This document shows positions 1 to 7,092 of a stretch of DNA of 39,096 bases, one piece after another. The notes beneath the pieces were generated by a model. That model saw only the letters and a program-made list of their open reading frames with translations. It was not told the DNA's origin and did no database searches. A program made the translations under genes and the position numbers. The DNA lies in the NCBI GenBank assembly GCA_035763805.1, contig DASUAL010000022.1, positions 1 to 39,096 of the forward strand, given 5' to 3'. Within the stretch, counting starts at the first letter, position 1, and every line of letters starts with the position of its first letter. The stretch is from DASUAL01 sp035763805 (GTDB taxonomy: Bacteria; Gemmatimonadota; Gemmatimonadetes; Gemmatimonadales; GWC2-71-9).

Positions 1-62
1 CCGGTTTTCGACATCTCCGCACTCCATATAACTCTAATGCCAAGCGCATGTTAGCTTGCCGT

Positions 63-235
63 TTTCCGGAGGCCAAGGAATTCCTCGCCGGCTACTGGAT
101 CATCGAGGTGACCGGCCGCAACGGGCGTACGAGATCGCGGCCCAGGCGTCCGCGGCACCGGGACCCGGTGGGGCGCCGCTGATTCTTCCGTTCGAGGTGC
201 GCCGGGTCATGACCGCTTCCGTCCTGAACGCGTGA
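63..235 (+). pseudogene. DGPF/YCII-family protein, frameshifted 3' part
   Basis: Two reading frames together spell the C-terminal half of a YCII (DGPF) protein. The first reads EAKEFLAGYWIIEV from about 69 to 119. The second reads AYEIAAQASAAPGPGG and ends PFEVRRVMTASVLNA at the stop 233-235. They join if one G is added to the GGG run near 123-125. A second slip may exist in the TTTT run at 63-66, where the DGPF motif is expected. The AT-richer 60 bases before it do not look like a YCII N-terminus. The stop overlaps the GTG of the sigma factor that follows; YCII proteins next to ECF42 sigma factors are a known pairing. Either a homopolymer sequencing error or a real broken gene. Confidence 0.75.
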
Positions 236-1494
236 CACCCACGTTCCTGGACTCCACCGCCCTGCACCTGCTGCGCGAGCTTGCGCCGCAGGTGCTCGGC
301 GCCGTTGCCCGCCGTCATGGAGACTTCGCCGCCGCTGAGGACGCGGTCCAGGAAGCGTTGATCGCCGCGGCGACGCAATGGCCCGTGCAAGGCATCCCCG
401 ACAACCCGCCCGGCTGGCTCTATCAGGTCGCCGTCCGGCGCCTGATCGATCACGCGCGCAGCGAGCTGGCCAGACGCCGCCGCGAGGAGGTCGTGGCGAG
501 CCAACTGCCCTCCGACGAGACGTTCGTGCCGCCTCTCGAGCGGGAAATCGGGGTGGATCAGGACGACACGCTCATTTTGCTCTTCATGTGCTGCCACCCC
601 GCGCTGACGCCACCGTCGGCGATCGCGCTCACCCTCCGCGCCGTGGGTGGCCTGACCACCGCGGAGATCGCGAACGCGTTTCTCGTTCCGGAGGCGACGA
701 TGGCGCAGCGCATCAGCCGGGCCAAGCAGCGCATCAAGACTTCCAAGGTGCCGTTGCGCCTGCCCACTGATGCCGAGCGCGCCGAGCGGCTGAGCGCCGT
801 GCTGCACGTCCTGTACCTGATCTTCAGCGAGGGGTACACGAGCAGCATCGGCCCGCACCTGCAGCGCACCGATCTCTCGAGCGAGGCGATCAGGTTGGCC
901 CGGGCGATGCACGGTCTGGTCCCGAACGACGGGGAGGTCACGGGGTTGCTCGCGCTCATGCTGCTCACCGACGCGCGCCGCGCCGCGCGGACCGGAGCGA
1001 GCGGCGAGCTGATCCCGCTCGACGAGCAGGATCGAGCACTGTGGGATCAGCGATTGATCGCCGAGGGGATCGCGCTCGTCACCGATGCGCTCTCCAAGGG
1101 ATCGGTCGGGCTGTATCAGCTACAGGCTGCGATCGCGGCCCTTCACGATGAAGCGGCGCGCGCCGAAGACACCGACTGGCCGCAGATCTTCGCGCTGTAT
1201 GGTCTGCTCAGACGCATGTCCGATAACCCGATGGTGGCGCTCAATCACGCGATCGCCGCCGCGATGGTGCATGGGCCGAATGTGGGGCTGGACCTGTTGA
1301 AGGCGCTCGACAGCGATGCGCGCATGGCCGGGCATTACCGCCTCGATGCCGTCCGCGCGCACCTGCTCGAGATGGCGGGTGACACGGGGCGCGCCATTGC
1401 GCACTACCGAGCCGCGGCGGAACGGACGACGAGCATCCCGGAGCGGGATTATCTCACCACCAAGGCTGCGCGACTCGCTGCTTCCCTTCACTGA
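232..1494 (+). CDS. ECF42-type RNA polymerase sigma factor with C-terminal TPR-like extension
   Basis: A 420-aa extracytoplasmic-function sigma factor. Region 2 is at about 1-90 (HGDFAAAEDAVQEALIAA, then PGWLYQVAVRRLIDHAR) and region 4 at about 135-175 (LTTAEIANAFLVPEATMAQR, a helix-turn-helix). The remaining ~240 residues form the helical extension of the DUF6596 type (VLYLIFSEGYTSS, LLALMLLTDARRAAR), which in this group replaces a separate anti-sigma factor. The GTG start overlaps the stop of the upstream YCII frame, so the two are translationally coupled. In the family these sigma factors control neighbouring DGPF/YCII genes; whether this still holds with a broken partner is unknown. Length is normal for the group. 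Confidence 0.93.
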   Translation: MTPTFLDSTALHLLRELAPQVLGAVARRHGDFAAAEDAVQEALIAAATQWPVQGIPDNPPGWLYQVAVRRLIDHARSELARRRREEVVASQLPSDETFVPPLEREIGVDQDDTLILLFMCCHPALTPPSAIALTLRAVGGLTTAEIANAFLVPEATMAQRISRAKQRIKTSKVPLRLPTDAERAERLSAVLHVLYLIFSEGYTSSIGPHLQRTDLSSEAIRLARAMHGLVPNDGEVTGLLALMLLTDARRAARTGASGELIPLDEQDRALWDQRLIAEGIALVTDALSKGSVGLYQLQAAIAALHDEAARAEDTDWPQIFALYGLLRRMSDNPMVALNHAIAAAMVHGPNVGLDLLKALDSDARMAGHYRLDAVRAHLLEMAGDTGRAIAHYRAAAERTTSIPERDYLTTKAARLAASLH

Positions 1495-1662
1495 CACTTC
1501 CCCCCCCTCAGGCCGGTCACACGCGCCCGCGGGGGAGATCTCCGACGGCCGTAGTCTCCAACCAGGGTTGTGATCAAGGCCCGAATGGCGTTCTCATCAC
1601 GATTCATGAACGACGCTCGTGGACAATGGAAACGCACGCAGCCAACCACGCGGGAGCCAAGC

Positions 1663-2010
1663 TCAAGCGCTCCGACGCTTGAGCTGAGCAGCGATGCGCT
1701 GCGGAGCGCAGTTGGTCCAGGCAAGCAGCAGGGCTTCGCTCACAGCCGTCTCGCTGGCAGCTCGCAACCGCACACTCGTGTAACCAGTACGACCCCACGC
1801 GCCCGTGACTGGAGCAAAGGCCCGGGGCCGGGCTCGGACGAAGAGTTCCTGTTGCTCAGGGGTGAGCTTGACCGTGCCCCAGCCATGGCGGGGGTGGCCC
1901 AGCGTGGCAAAGATCCGGCCCGCGACCCGAAAATCAGGATGACCCATGTGCGCAGCCTCACACGCCTGAGGCAGGTTGAGCGCGATGCGTCGAAACGCAC
2001 GTGCGGTGAT
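1663..2010 (-). CDS. MmcQ/YjbR-family protein with apparent AUC start
   Basis: A small protein of the MmcQ/YjbR fold (115 aa if started at 2010), a family of unclear function sometimes called DNA-binding. Diagnostic segments are HMGHPDFRVAGRIFATLG, GWGTVKLTPEQQELFVRA and GAWGRTGYTSVRL. The first in-frame ATG (1947) would remove about 21 conserved residues (TARAFRRIALNLPQACEAAH). The natural N-terminus lies at an ATC codon (2010-2008) that sits 5 bases after a perfect AAGGAGG (2022-2016), directly behind the stop of the upstream membrane-protein gene. So the start is either a rare AUC codon or a mutated or misread ATG. Transcribed with the membrane gene at 2021-2959. Confidence 0.85.
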   Translation of the reverse strand: MTARAFRRIALNLPQACEAAHMGHPDFRVAGRIFATLGHPRHGWGTVKLTPEQQELFVRARPRAFAPVTGAWGRTGYTSVRLRAASETAVSEALLLAWTNCAPQRIAAQLKRRSA

Positions 2011-2020
2011 CTGAGCCTCC

Positions 2021-2959
2021 TTAGCCCGCGCTGTTGTGTTGCGCGATGGCGGTATTCGCGAACTCGGGACGCCGCGTCAGTAGCCAACCCACCACCAAGC
2101 CAAAGAGAAAATTGGAGGAGGCGGTCTCTATCAGGTGCCTCATGCGCACCGCTTCAGGCATATACGGGTTGGGTATCAAGAGTTGAGCGTTCATTAACAC
2201 AGCGAAAAGTAATCCCAGTGCCAACGCGGTCTCGTGCCACGCCCCTTTCATCATCCGGATGACAGGTAAGGCTATCGCGACCCACAACATCGCTCGCAAG
2301 ACCTGGAAGGGGATGAGCCAAGACGTATTGGCCAGCACTGTCCTCATGTGCGCAAAGAAACCGCCTTCGTGAATACCGCCGTAATACTCGCGCACCGCAG
2401 GATTCTGCCAGGCGATGAAGTAGCCGAACGTGAAATACAAGACGAGGTACGCGAGGGCGATTGCCGCGAGTTTCCACGCCCATTCCCTTGTCGGCATGAC
2501 CAATCGTGAGTTGGGCGCGGTGTTTGCGACATCGGCTTTTCTCTTCCCCAAAAGAGGAACTGCAAGCACGGAAAACGGGGCGGTAATCAGCACGCCCGCC
2601 AGAAACAGCCGCGGCAGCATGCCCGATGGTAGACGTGTGATGAATACTGCCGACTCGATTTGCGACATGAACGTCATGACACCATAGAAGACGACAAAGA
2701 CGGTGGCGATAAGGCGCCAACCCGCCCAGCGGGAACGAAGAATGATATGGGTCAAGACGATGGTGTTGAGAAAGCACACCGCCAGCAAGGCTACTGCCGT
2801 CGCGCCGGCGTGTGCGGTTGCTTGAGCACTGTCTTGCTGTCCAATGACGGCGCCTGCCGCAGCGAAGCAGACGAACAGAATCATCACCAGGGCTATCACT
2901 TTGGGAGCGATGGCGATCGCGGTTTGCACGTCTCCCTTTCTCACTGGACTACTCGTCAT
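2021..2959 (-). CDS. Conserved polytopic membrane protein, function unknown
   Basis: A 312-aa protein with about eight hydrophobic segments, for example around residues 15-42, 48-75, 80-100, 113-136, 160-185, 215-240 and 245-265, plus a last one near 285. A charged loop follows the fourth segment (GKRKADVANTAPNSRLV). Loop motifs AWQNPAVREYYGG and NPYMPEAVRMRHLIETASS look conserved rather than random. I do not recognise the family with certainty and give no function. The ATG overlaps the end of a sigma-factor-like remnant (2949-3063). Its TAA is part of the Shine-Dalgarno stretch of the YjbR gene, so the two are very likely one transcript. Confidence 0.75.
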   Translation of the reverse strand: MTSSPVRKGDVQTAIAIAPKVIALVMILFVCFAAAGAVIGQQDSAQATAHAGATAVALLAVCFLNTIVLTHIILRSRWAGWRLIATVFVVFYGVMTFMSQIESAVFITRLPSGMLPRLFLAGVLITAPFSVLAVPLLGKRKADVANTAPNSRLVMPTREWAWKLAAIALAYLVLYFTFGYFIAWQNPAVREYYGGIHEGGFFAHMRTVLANTSWLIPFQVLRAMLWVAIALPVIRMMKGAWHETALALGLLFAVLMNAQLLIPNPYMPEAVRMRHLIETASSNFLFGLVVGWLLTRRPEFANTAIAQHNSAG

Positions 2960-3063
2960 CGACCGGGTCGACTCGGGCGCATTGCAGGAGATAGTCGATG
3001 TGAATGTAGTCGCGGATGCGAATGACGCGGCCGTGCCGCCACCAGGGCGCTCCGCCAGACGGC
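2949..3063 (-). pseudogene. C-terminal remnant of a SnoaL-like / sigma-factor extension
   Basis: The frame ending at TAG 2951-2949 reads WWRHGRVIRIRDYIHIDYLL and then QCARVDPVDDE. This pattern (GRI.RIRDY..V.YL) is the last strand and tail of SnoaL-like domains, as found at the C-terminus of ECF41-type sigma factors. Nothing of the rest of such a gene is present: the phosphofructokinase stop at 3066 lies right next to it. It overlaps the start of the membrane-protein gene by 11 bases, which suggests it was once the upstream member of that operon. Family assignment is from short similarity only. Confidence 0.5.
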
Positions 3064-3065
3064 GA

Positions 3066-4250
3066 TCAATCGCTCGTCATGATGAACAGCGGGGCGCCAT
3101 CGAACTTGTAAATCGGCCGCAGCCGATCGGTGTTGTAGTACTTCGCGACGTCCACGACCTTCCTCTCCGATGTCACGCTCGCGATCGGCACGGAGTCGTA
3201 GAACCCGCGGTGGATGCTGACCAGGCGACCGTACTCCTTCCTCGCGACCAGATCGAGCGCGAGGTTGCCGAAGGCCATCGGAACGATGGAATCGAGTGCG
3301 TCGGGATCGCCGGAGCGCACGAGATAGCCGAGCCGCTGGTTGACGACATCGATGCGACGGCCTTGGTTGTACTTCGGTGACGATTCCTGCAGCGCCGCCC
3401 CGACCTGGTCCCCGATCCCGCCCAGCTTGCGGTGCCCGTACATGTCCGTCTCTTCACTTTCGAAGCTCATGCCGTCGTGCGAGGTCAGGCGCGCGCCTTC
3501 CGACACCAGCACAACCGCATAGCGGCTCGGGTTCCGGTTGCGGTCGTGCGTGAGGAGCTCCGTCAGCTGCTCAACGTCGACGGCGTGCTCGGGAATGACG
3601 CAACGATCCGCCGCGCCCGCCATCGTCGGCAAGAGTGCCGTGAAACCAGCGTACCGCCCGAACACTTCGATGACCAAGAAGCGCTCGTGCGAGCCTGCCG
3701 AGGTCCGGAGCCTGTGCGTCAACTCGATCGTGCGCGTCACACAGGTGCTGAAGCCGATGCAGTAGTCGGTGCCGTAGACGTCATTGTCCATCGTCTTCGG
3801 TATGGCGACGACGTTCACCCCCTCGTCGTGAAGGCGCTTGCCATAGCTGAGCGTATCATCCCCACCGATGGGAATCAGGACATCCACGCCGATGTGCTCG
3901 AGGTTCTTGAGCACGTCCTTGGTGGTGTCGTTGATCGGCTCGTCATATCCGGTCAGATGATGCGGCACGCGGACGCGCGGCAAGTGGCTCGGACGCAAGC
4001 GCGATGTGTGGAGGAAGGTGCCGCCCGTACGACCGGCGCGGTTGACGATCGCTTCCGAGAGAGGCTGCACGTTGTCACTGTTGTCGGCTTTCGCGTCCCG
4101 CACATAGTCGACAAGCCCGGCCCAGCCGCGTCGAATACCGACGACGCGGTATCCGTCGCGCAGCGCGCGAATCGTGATCGCTCGGATGGCCGGATTCAAA
4201 CCGGGGACGTCCCCGCCGCCGGTCAGAATGGCTATCGTGCCCCTCCTCAT
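3066..4250 (-). CDS. 6-phosphofructokinase, PPi-type active site
   Basis: A 394-aa phosphofructokinase of glycolysis, phosphorylating fructose 6-phosphate to the 1,6-bisphosphate. The phosphate-donor loop is ILTGGGDVPGLNPAIR (8-23), with an extra G/V variation of the usual GGDAPG. Two residues suggest pyrophosphate rather than ATP as donor: GGDDT (129-133, where ATP enzymes have GGDG) and the Lys in PKTMDND (151-157, where ATP enzymes have Gly). Substrate-binding EVFGRYAG replaces the common MGR.xG. The start at 4250 is chosen because AAGGAGG (4263-4257) lies 6 bases ahead; an upstream in-frame ATG at 4310 has no such site. Donor specificity is a family inference. Confidence 0.93.
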   Translation of the reverse strand: MRRGTIAILTGGGDVPGLNPAIRAITIRALRDGYRVVGIRRGWAGLVDYVRDAKADNSDNVQPLSEAIVNRAGRTGGTFLHTSRLRPSHLPRVRVPHHLTGYDEPINDTTKDVLKNLEHIGVDVLIPIGGDDTLSYGKRLHDEGVNVVAIPKTMDNDVYGTDYCIGFSTCVTRTIELTHRLRTSAGSHERFLVIEVFGRYAGFTALLPTMAGAADRCVIPEHAVDVEQLTELLTHDRNRNPSRYAVVLVSEGARLTSHDGMSFESEETDMYGHRKLGGIGDQVGAALQESSPKYNQGRRIDVVNQRLGYLVRSGDPDALDSIVPMAFGNLALDLVARKEYGRLVSIHRGFYDSVPIASVTSERKVVDVAKYYNTDRLRPIYKFDGAPLFIMTSD

Positions 4251-4473
4251 ATGTGCCCTCCTTTCGGGTCCGCCCCCCGACCGCAACTCGGTGTGAGGCT
4301 TGATCTTCACCCGGGAGCCGGGGCATCGGTGTTGTGAGTCGGAGCCCGAAGGTCAACGGGAAACGTAACGGAATCACAACGCGACGTGGGGCCAGCCGAT
4401 GCACGACCCGGGCCTCAACCTCCTGGTTGTCCTACCGCATCGTCTACACCGTCGCGGGAGGCTACACACTTCC

Positions 4474-4848
4474 CTACGCGGGACGGGGAATGCCGTCGAC
4501 GATGAGCTGGCGGGTGGGCCGCACTTCAATCGTGCCGAGCGGCGCGCTGGGGATTCTGGACGCGATGTCTACCGCTTCGTCGAGGTCGCGCGCCTCGATC
4601 AGATAGAACCCGGCCACGAGCTCTTTCGTTTCGGTGAACGGGCCATCGGTAACCGACACCTTGCCGCTCCGCACCCGAACCTTGGCCGTCGCCGCCCCGG
4701 GCTGGAGCGCCTCGGCTTCGATGAAGTGGCCCCGCTTGCGGAGCTCACTATTGAACGCCAGGTGCCGCGCGTTGAGCGCGCTCATCTCGGCCTCGGGCAT
4801 CGCGTCCATCTTTTGCTCGTCGAGGTAAATCAGGCAGAGGTATTTCAT
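4474..4848 (-). CDS. DGPF/YCII-family protein
   Basis: A 124-aa YCII-related protein. It starts MKYLCLIYLDEQKMDAMPEA and carries the family signature VTDGPFTETKELVAGFYLIEA, ending in IEVRPTRQLIVDG. YCII proteins are small ferredoxin-like-fold proteins of mostly unknown activity that usually travel with an ECF sigma factor. Here the intact partner sigma gene is missing, but a sigma-factor C-terminal remnant lies just upstream at 5061-5180 in the same orientation. That suggests a former sigma/YCII pair whose sigma half was lost. The start codon follows a poor Shine-Dalgarno region. Confidence 0.9.
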   Translation of the reverse strand: MKYLCLIYLDEQKMDAMPEAEMSALNARHLAFNSELRKRGHFIEAEALQPGAATAKVRVRSGKVSVTDGPFTETKELVAGFYLIEARDLDEAVDIASRIPSAPLGTIEVRPTRQLIVDGIPRPA

Positions 4849-4972
4849 CGTTCGATCCCGGGTTATGGGCGTGTCGTTCCTGGCGCTGAAGGATAGCAGA
4901 GCCCGCCGGGCAGCCACGTAGCCGCCCGTGCCGTTCCGACGAGTCGCAACACAACAGAAATCAAGAAGGGGC

Positions 4973-4988
4973 GCGGCGAAGCCGCCGC
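4973..4988 (-). terminator. GC hairpin followed by a T-rich run on the minus strand
   Basis: GCGGCG-AAGC-CGCCGC forms a perfect 6-bp stem with a tetraloop. Read on the minus strand it is followed by GCCCCTTCTTGATTTC, a T-rich stretch typical of an intrinsic terminator. It sits after the end of the sigma-factor remnant (5061) and ahead of the YCII gene, so it may be the old terminator of the decayed gene. Confidence 0.4.
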
Positions 4989-5060
4989 AGCTCAACCCGC
5001 GACGCCGTGAACCCCATTCCGCTCAGGGGAATCACCAAACAACGTCAAGTTGTCGGTTTT

Positions 5061-5180
5061 TCAGAGGACCGCCAGATCGAGCTGGCGAAGGCGCTCGGGG
5101 TCGGCGACCAGGTCGATGGCGACGATCTTCCCGCCCGCAGTCGTGAACGCGAAGATGACACGCGGCTGGGGCGGCCCACC
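5061..5180 (-). pseudogene. C-terminal remnant of an ECF sigma factor (SigJ/ECF41-like)
   Basis: Reading to the TGA at 5063-5061, the frame gives PRVIFAFTTAGGKIVAIDLV and then ADPERLRQLDLAVL. This closely follows the end of SnoaL-type extensions in SigJ/ECF41 sigma factors (R..FAF.I..GKIVAIDLIADPERL..LDL). Upstream of it the frame runs into a GC-rich palindrome and then the cupin gene, with no sigma domains. It is therefore a stub of a gene otherwise deleted. Confidence 0.65.
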
Positions 5181-5200
5181 CCGCGTGGGGGGGGCCGCCC
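5169..5200. repeat. Strong GC-only inverted repeat
   Basis: GGGCGGCCC (5169-5177) pairs perfectly with GGGCCGCCC (5192-5200), and the inner ACCCC / GGGG bases can extend the stem. There is no T-tract. It lies exactly between the cupin stop (5213) and the sigma-factor remnant, so it may be the cupin gene's transcript end or a scar of the deletion that removed the sigma gene. Confidence 0.5.
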
Positions 5201-5212
5201 AGAGCTCGCGGA

Positions 5213-5626
5213 CTAGTCCTTCTGCAGTCGATCAACCAACGTCTCGACTCCGCTCAGGTACAACACCTTGCATGGCCGATAGCCAACCACCCAACACTCG
5301 TACTCGGTCGCGAGGTGGAAAAGGTCTCCGGGCGTGAGGTCGATCTCTCGGTCTTCATTGATCAACAGCTTGGCGCGGCCGGAGAGAACGACGCCCACGT
5401 GCTCCGGTGGCTTGTGCACCCCGCGCAGGGCAGCCTTGGCGGAGCCAGACCCTCGCCACCCAGGCTCGTAGCTTCCCTTCCCGAAAACTTTCCCTCCTAC
5501 CGTGATGACCTCTAGGCGGCCGCGGTCGAACACCAACAGCCGTTCAGGCGTTTCGAAGCGCCTGATGATGGCGGTGGGTGACTGCGCCTGCCTGGCCAGC
5601 GATACCATCGGACGATCAAGGTCCAT
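5213..5626 (-). CDS. Small cupin-domain protein
   Basis: A 137-aa protein whose second half is a single cupin barrel: VHKPPEHVGVVLSGRAKLLI (conserved His and Gly of motif 1), then LTPGDLFHLATEYECWVVG (motif 2). A metal-binding first motif would have two His; only one clear one is seen, so it may bind ligand without metal or weakly. The N-terminal stretch LLVFDRGRLEVITVGGKVFG matches proteins in which the cupin responds to a small effector. The start at 5626 follows a purine-rich GGAGGGAAGGG stretch. No enzymatic activity can be assigned. Confidence 0.8.
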   Translation of the reverse strand: MDLDRPMVSLARQAQSPTAIIRRFETPERLLVFDRGRLEVITVGGKVFGKGSYEPGWRGSGSAKAALRGVHKPPEHVGVVLSGRAKLLINEDREIDLTPGDLFHLATEYECWVVGYRPCKVLYLSGVETLVDRLQKD

Positions 5627-5858
5627 GCCCTTCCCTCCGTGTGCATTGATGGGTTCCAGCCTTCCGCGTGCGCTCCGAAGCGAGCGTGCGCCGCAGCGGG
5701 GAGTTGCCGACGAAGAAAACGCCCGTTCGCAATGTAGGGGGCACGTCCGGCTCGTGGCTCGCCAGATTCGGCCGTCTAATTTCTGACGCGCACGCGCAGT
5801 ATGTTGCACACTCGCCGGACAAGCCGCGATTCGCGGAGACCTGGCTGGAGGTTTACAG

Positions 5859-6269
5859 ATGGACGAATACACGCTTCACCCGATCGGACACATTCGATCG
5901 ACGCTTCGAGCGCTGGACGAGGCGCCGCGGCAGGGTTCGGAGGGAGCGCCGCACGCGTGGCTCGAGGTGAAGCCGACCTTCGCGCGAGGGCTGTTCGGGA
6001 TCGCGACGGGCGACGAGGTCATCGTCGTCACGTGGCTGCATCGTGCGGATCGCGACGTGCTCGAAGTGCACCCGCGCGGCGACCCCGAGATCCCGCTCGC
6101 CGGCGTGTTCGCCACACGGTCTCCGCACCGACCGAACCCGTTGGGGCTGCATCGCGTGACCGTGCGCGAGATCTCCGGAACCCGGCTGCGGATCGGACCG
6201 ATCGAGGCCATTGACGGCACACCGGTCGTCGACGTCAAGGCGGTTCTCGGCGACAGCGCCGATGCATAG
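5859..6269 (+). CDS. trmO: tRNA (N6-threonylcarbamoyladenosine-37 N6)-methyltransferase, TrmO/TsaA family
   Basis: A 136-aa protein of the TsaA/TrmO fold, which uses S-adenosylmethionine to methylate t6A at position 37 of ANN-decoding tRNAs. Visible hallmarks: LHPIGHIRST at the N-terminus, GDEVIVVTWLHRADRDVL, and the family signature FATRSPHRPNPLGLHRV, followed by LRIGPIEAIDGTPVVDVK. The length fits the minimal single-domain form. The start is supported by GGAGG seven bases upstream. The last codons overlap the start of the next gene (ATG at 6262), so the two are co-translated. Confidence 0.93.
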   Translation: MDEYTLHPIGHIRSTLRALDEAPRQGSEGAPHAWLEVKPTFARGLFGIATGDEVIVVTWLHRADRDVLEVHPRGDPEIPLAGVFATRSPHRPNPLGLHRVTVREISGTRLRIGPIEAIDGTPVVDVKAVLGDSADA

Positions 6270-6951
6270 CGCGACGAGGTTTCGTCCATTTCACCGAGCG
6301 CCGTGGCGCGCCGCATTGGCGTGGGTGCTGTTCGCCGGGACGCTTGCCGCTCAAGAAGGCGAAACGGGGCGCGAGCGCTGGCAGCGCGTTCCGGACGTGT
6401 TTGCCGCCCTGGGCGTCGGGCCGGGCGTTCACGTCGCGGACATCGGCGCCGGCGGGGGATTTTTCACGGCCCGCCTCGCCCAGGCGGTGGGGAACGACGG
6501 CCGCGTCTTCGCGGTCGACATCGACGCCGGCGTGATCGGGCGACTGCGGGAGCGAGCGGAGCGCGAGCAGTGGTCGAACGTGGAGATCATCCACTCGCGG
6601 CCGGACGACCCGCGCCTGCCTCACGGCGCGCTGGACGCGGCGCTGATCGTGAACACGTATCACGAGTTTACCGCGGTGGAGGCGATGCTTCGCGGGCTGG
6701 CTCGCGCGCTCAAGCCCGGCGGACGGCTGGTCATCGTCGATCAGGTGCCGCCGCCCAGTCGCATACGGGACGAACGCACGGCGCAGGAACGCGCGCACGA
6801 GCTGGGATCGTGGTTCGCCGTGCGCGATCTCGTCGGAGCGGGTTTCCGCATCGTGTGTCTCGAGGACCCGTTCATCGTGGCGGCAGGCACGGACGCGCGG
6901 GACGATTGGTGGCTGCTGGCGGCGGTGCGCGGGGCCGAGCCCGGGCGTTGA
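6262..6951 (+). CDS. Exported class I SAM-dependent methyltransferase
   Basis: A 229-aa protein with a Sec-type signal peptide ending in LFAGTLAAQEGE (about residues 14-32), then a methyltransferase fold. Motif I is VADIGAGGGFFTARLA, the acidic SAM contact is in VFAVDIDAGVIGRL, and post-motif segments are LIVNTYHEFTAVEAML and LKPGGRLVIVDQ. Exported methyltransferases of this look are common near the same signal-peptide type in Gemmatimonadota-like genomes; the substrate is unknown. The start overlaps the trmO stop by 8 bases. Its TGA lies inside the first copy of the 66-bp direct repeat. Confidence 0.88.
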   Translation: MHSATRFRPFHRAPWRAALAWVLFAGTLAAQEGETGRERWQRVPDVFAALGVGPGVHVADIGAGGGFFTARLAQAVGNDGRVFAVDIDAGVIGRLRERAEREQWSNVEIIHSRPDDPRLPHGALDAALIVNTYHEFTAVEAMLRGLARALKPGGRLVIVDQVPPPSRIRDERTAQERAHELGSWFAVRDLVGAGFRIVCLEDPFIVAAGTDARDDWWLLAAVRGAEPGR

Positions 6952-7008
6952 GGGGTGTCGAGGCGTGAGAGTCGCCACCTGGAACGTCAACGGTATCCCC
7001 GCCCGCGC
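6943..7008 (+). repeat. Direct repeat copy A: truncated 5' end of an exonuclease III gene
   Basis: These 66 bases match 9876-9941 at all but four positions (constant offset 2933). They contain the GTG start and first codons of exonuclease III (VRVATWNVNGI.ARA) and the leader before it, then stop matching at 7009. The frame continues as unrelated sequence and runs into the peptidase gene, so this is a gene stub. The stop codon of the methyltransferase lies within the repeat. Confidence 0.9.
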
Positions 7009-7092
7009 GCCACACGCCCCTGTGACGGCGATCATGGCGTCCGCCGCACGGGAGGCGAGCTTCAAGGGCCCGCGTTCCGTCAGGAGGCAGTT

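Noticed and set aside
36..62. attC- or IR-like sequence (GCCAAGC...GCTTGCC) before the YCII fragment
   Set aside because: The 7-bp arms have one mismatch and no integron core site or cassette structure is seen. Too short to call at a window edge.
1570..2262. Plus-strand open frame of 230 codons
   Set aside because: Covers the YjbR gene and the end of the membrane-protein gene on the other strand, both with recognisable or membrane-type protein sequence. It has no domain itself.
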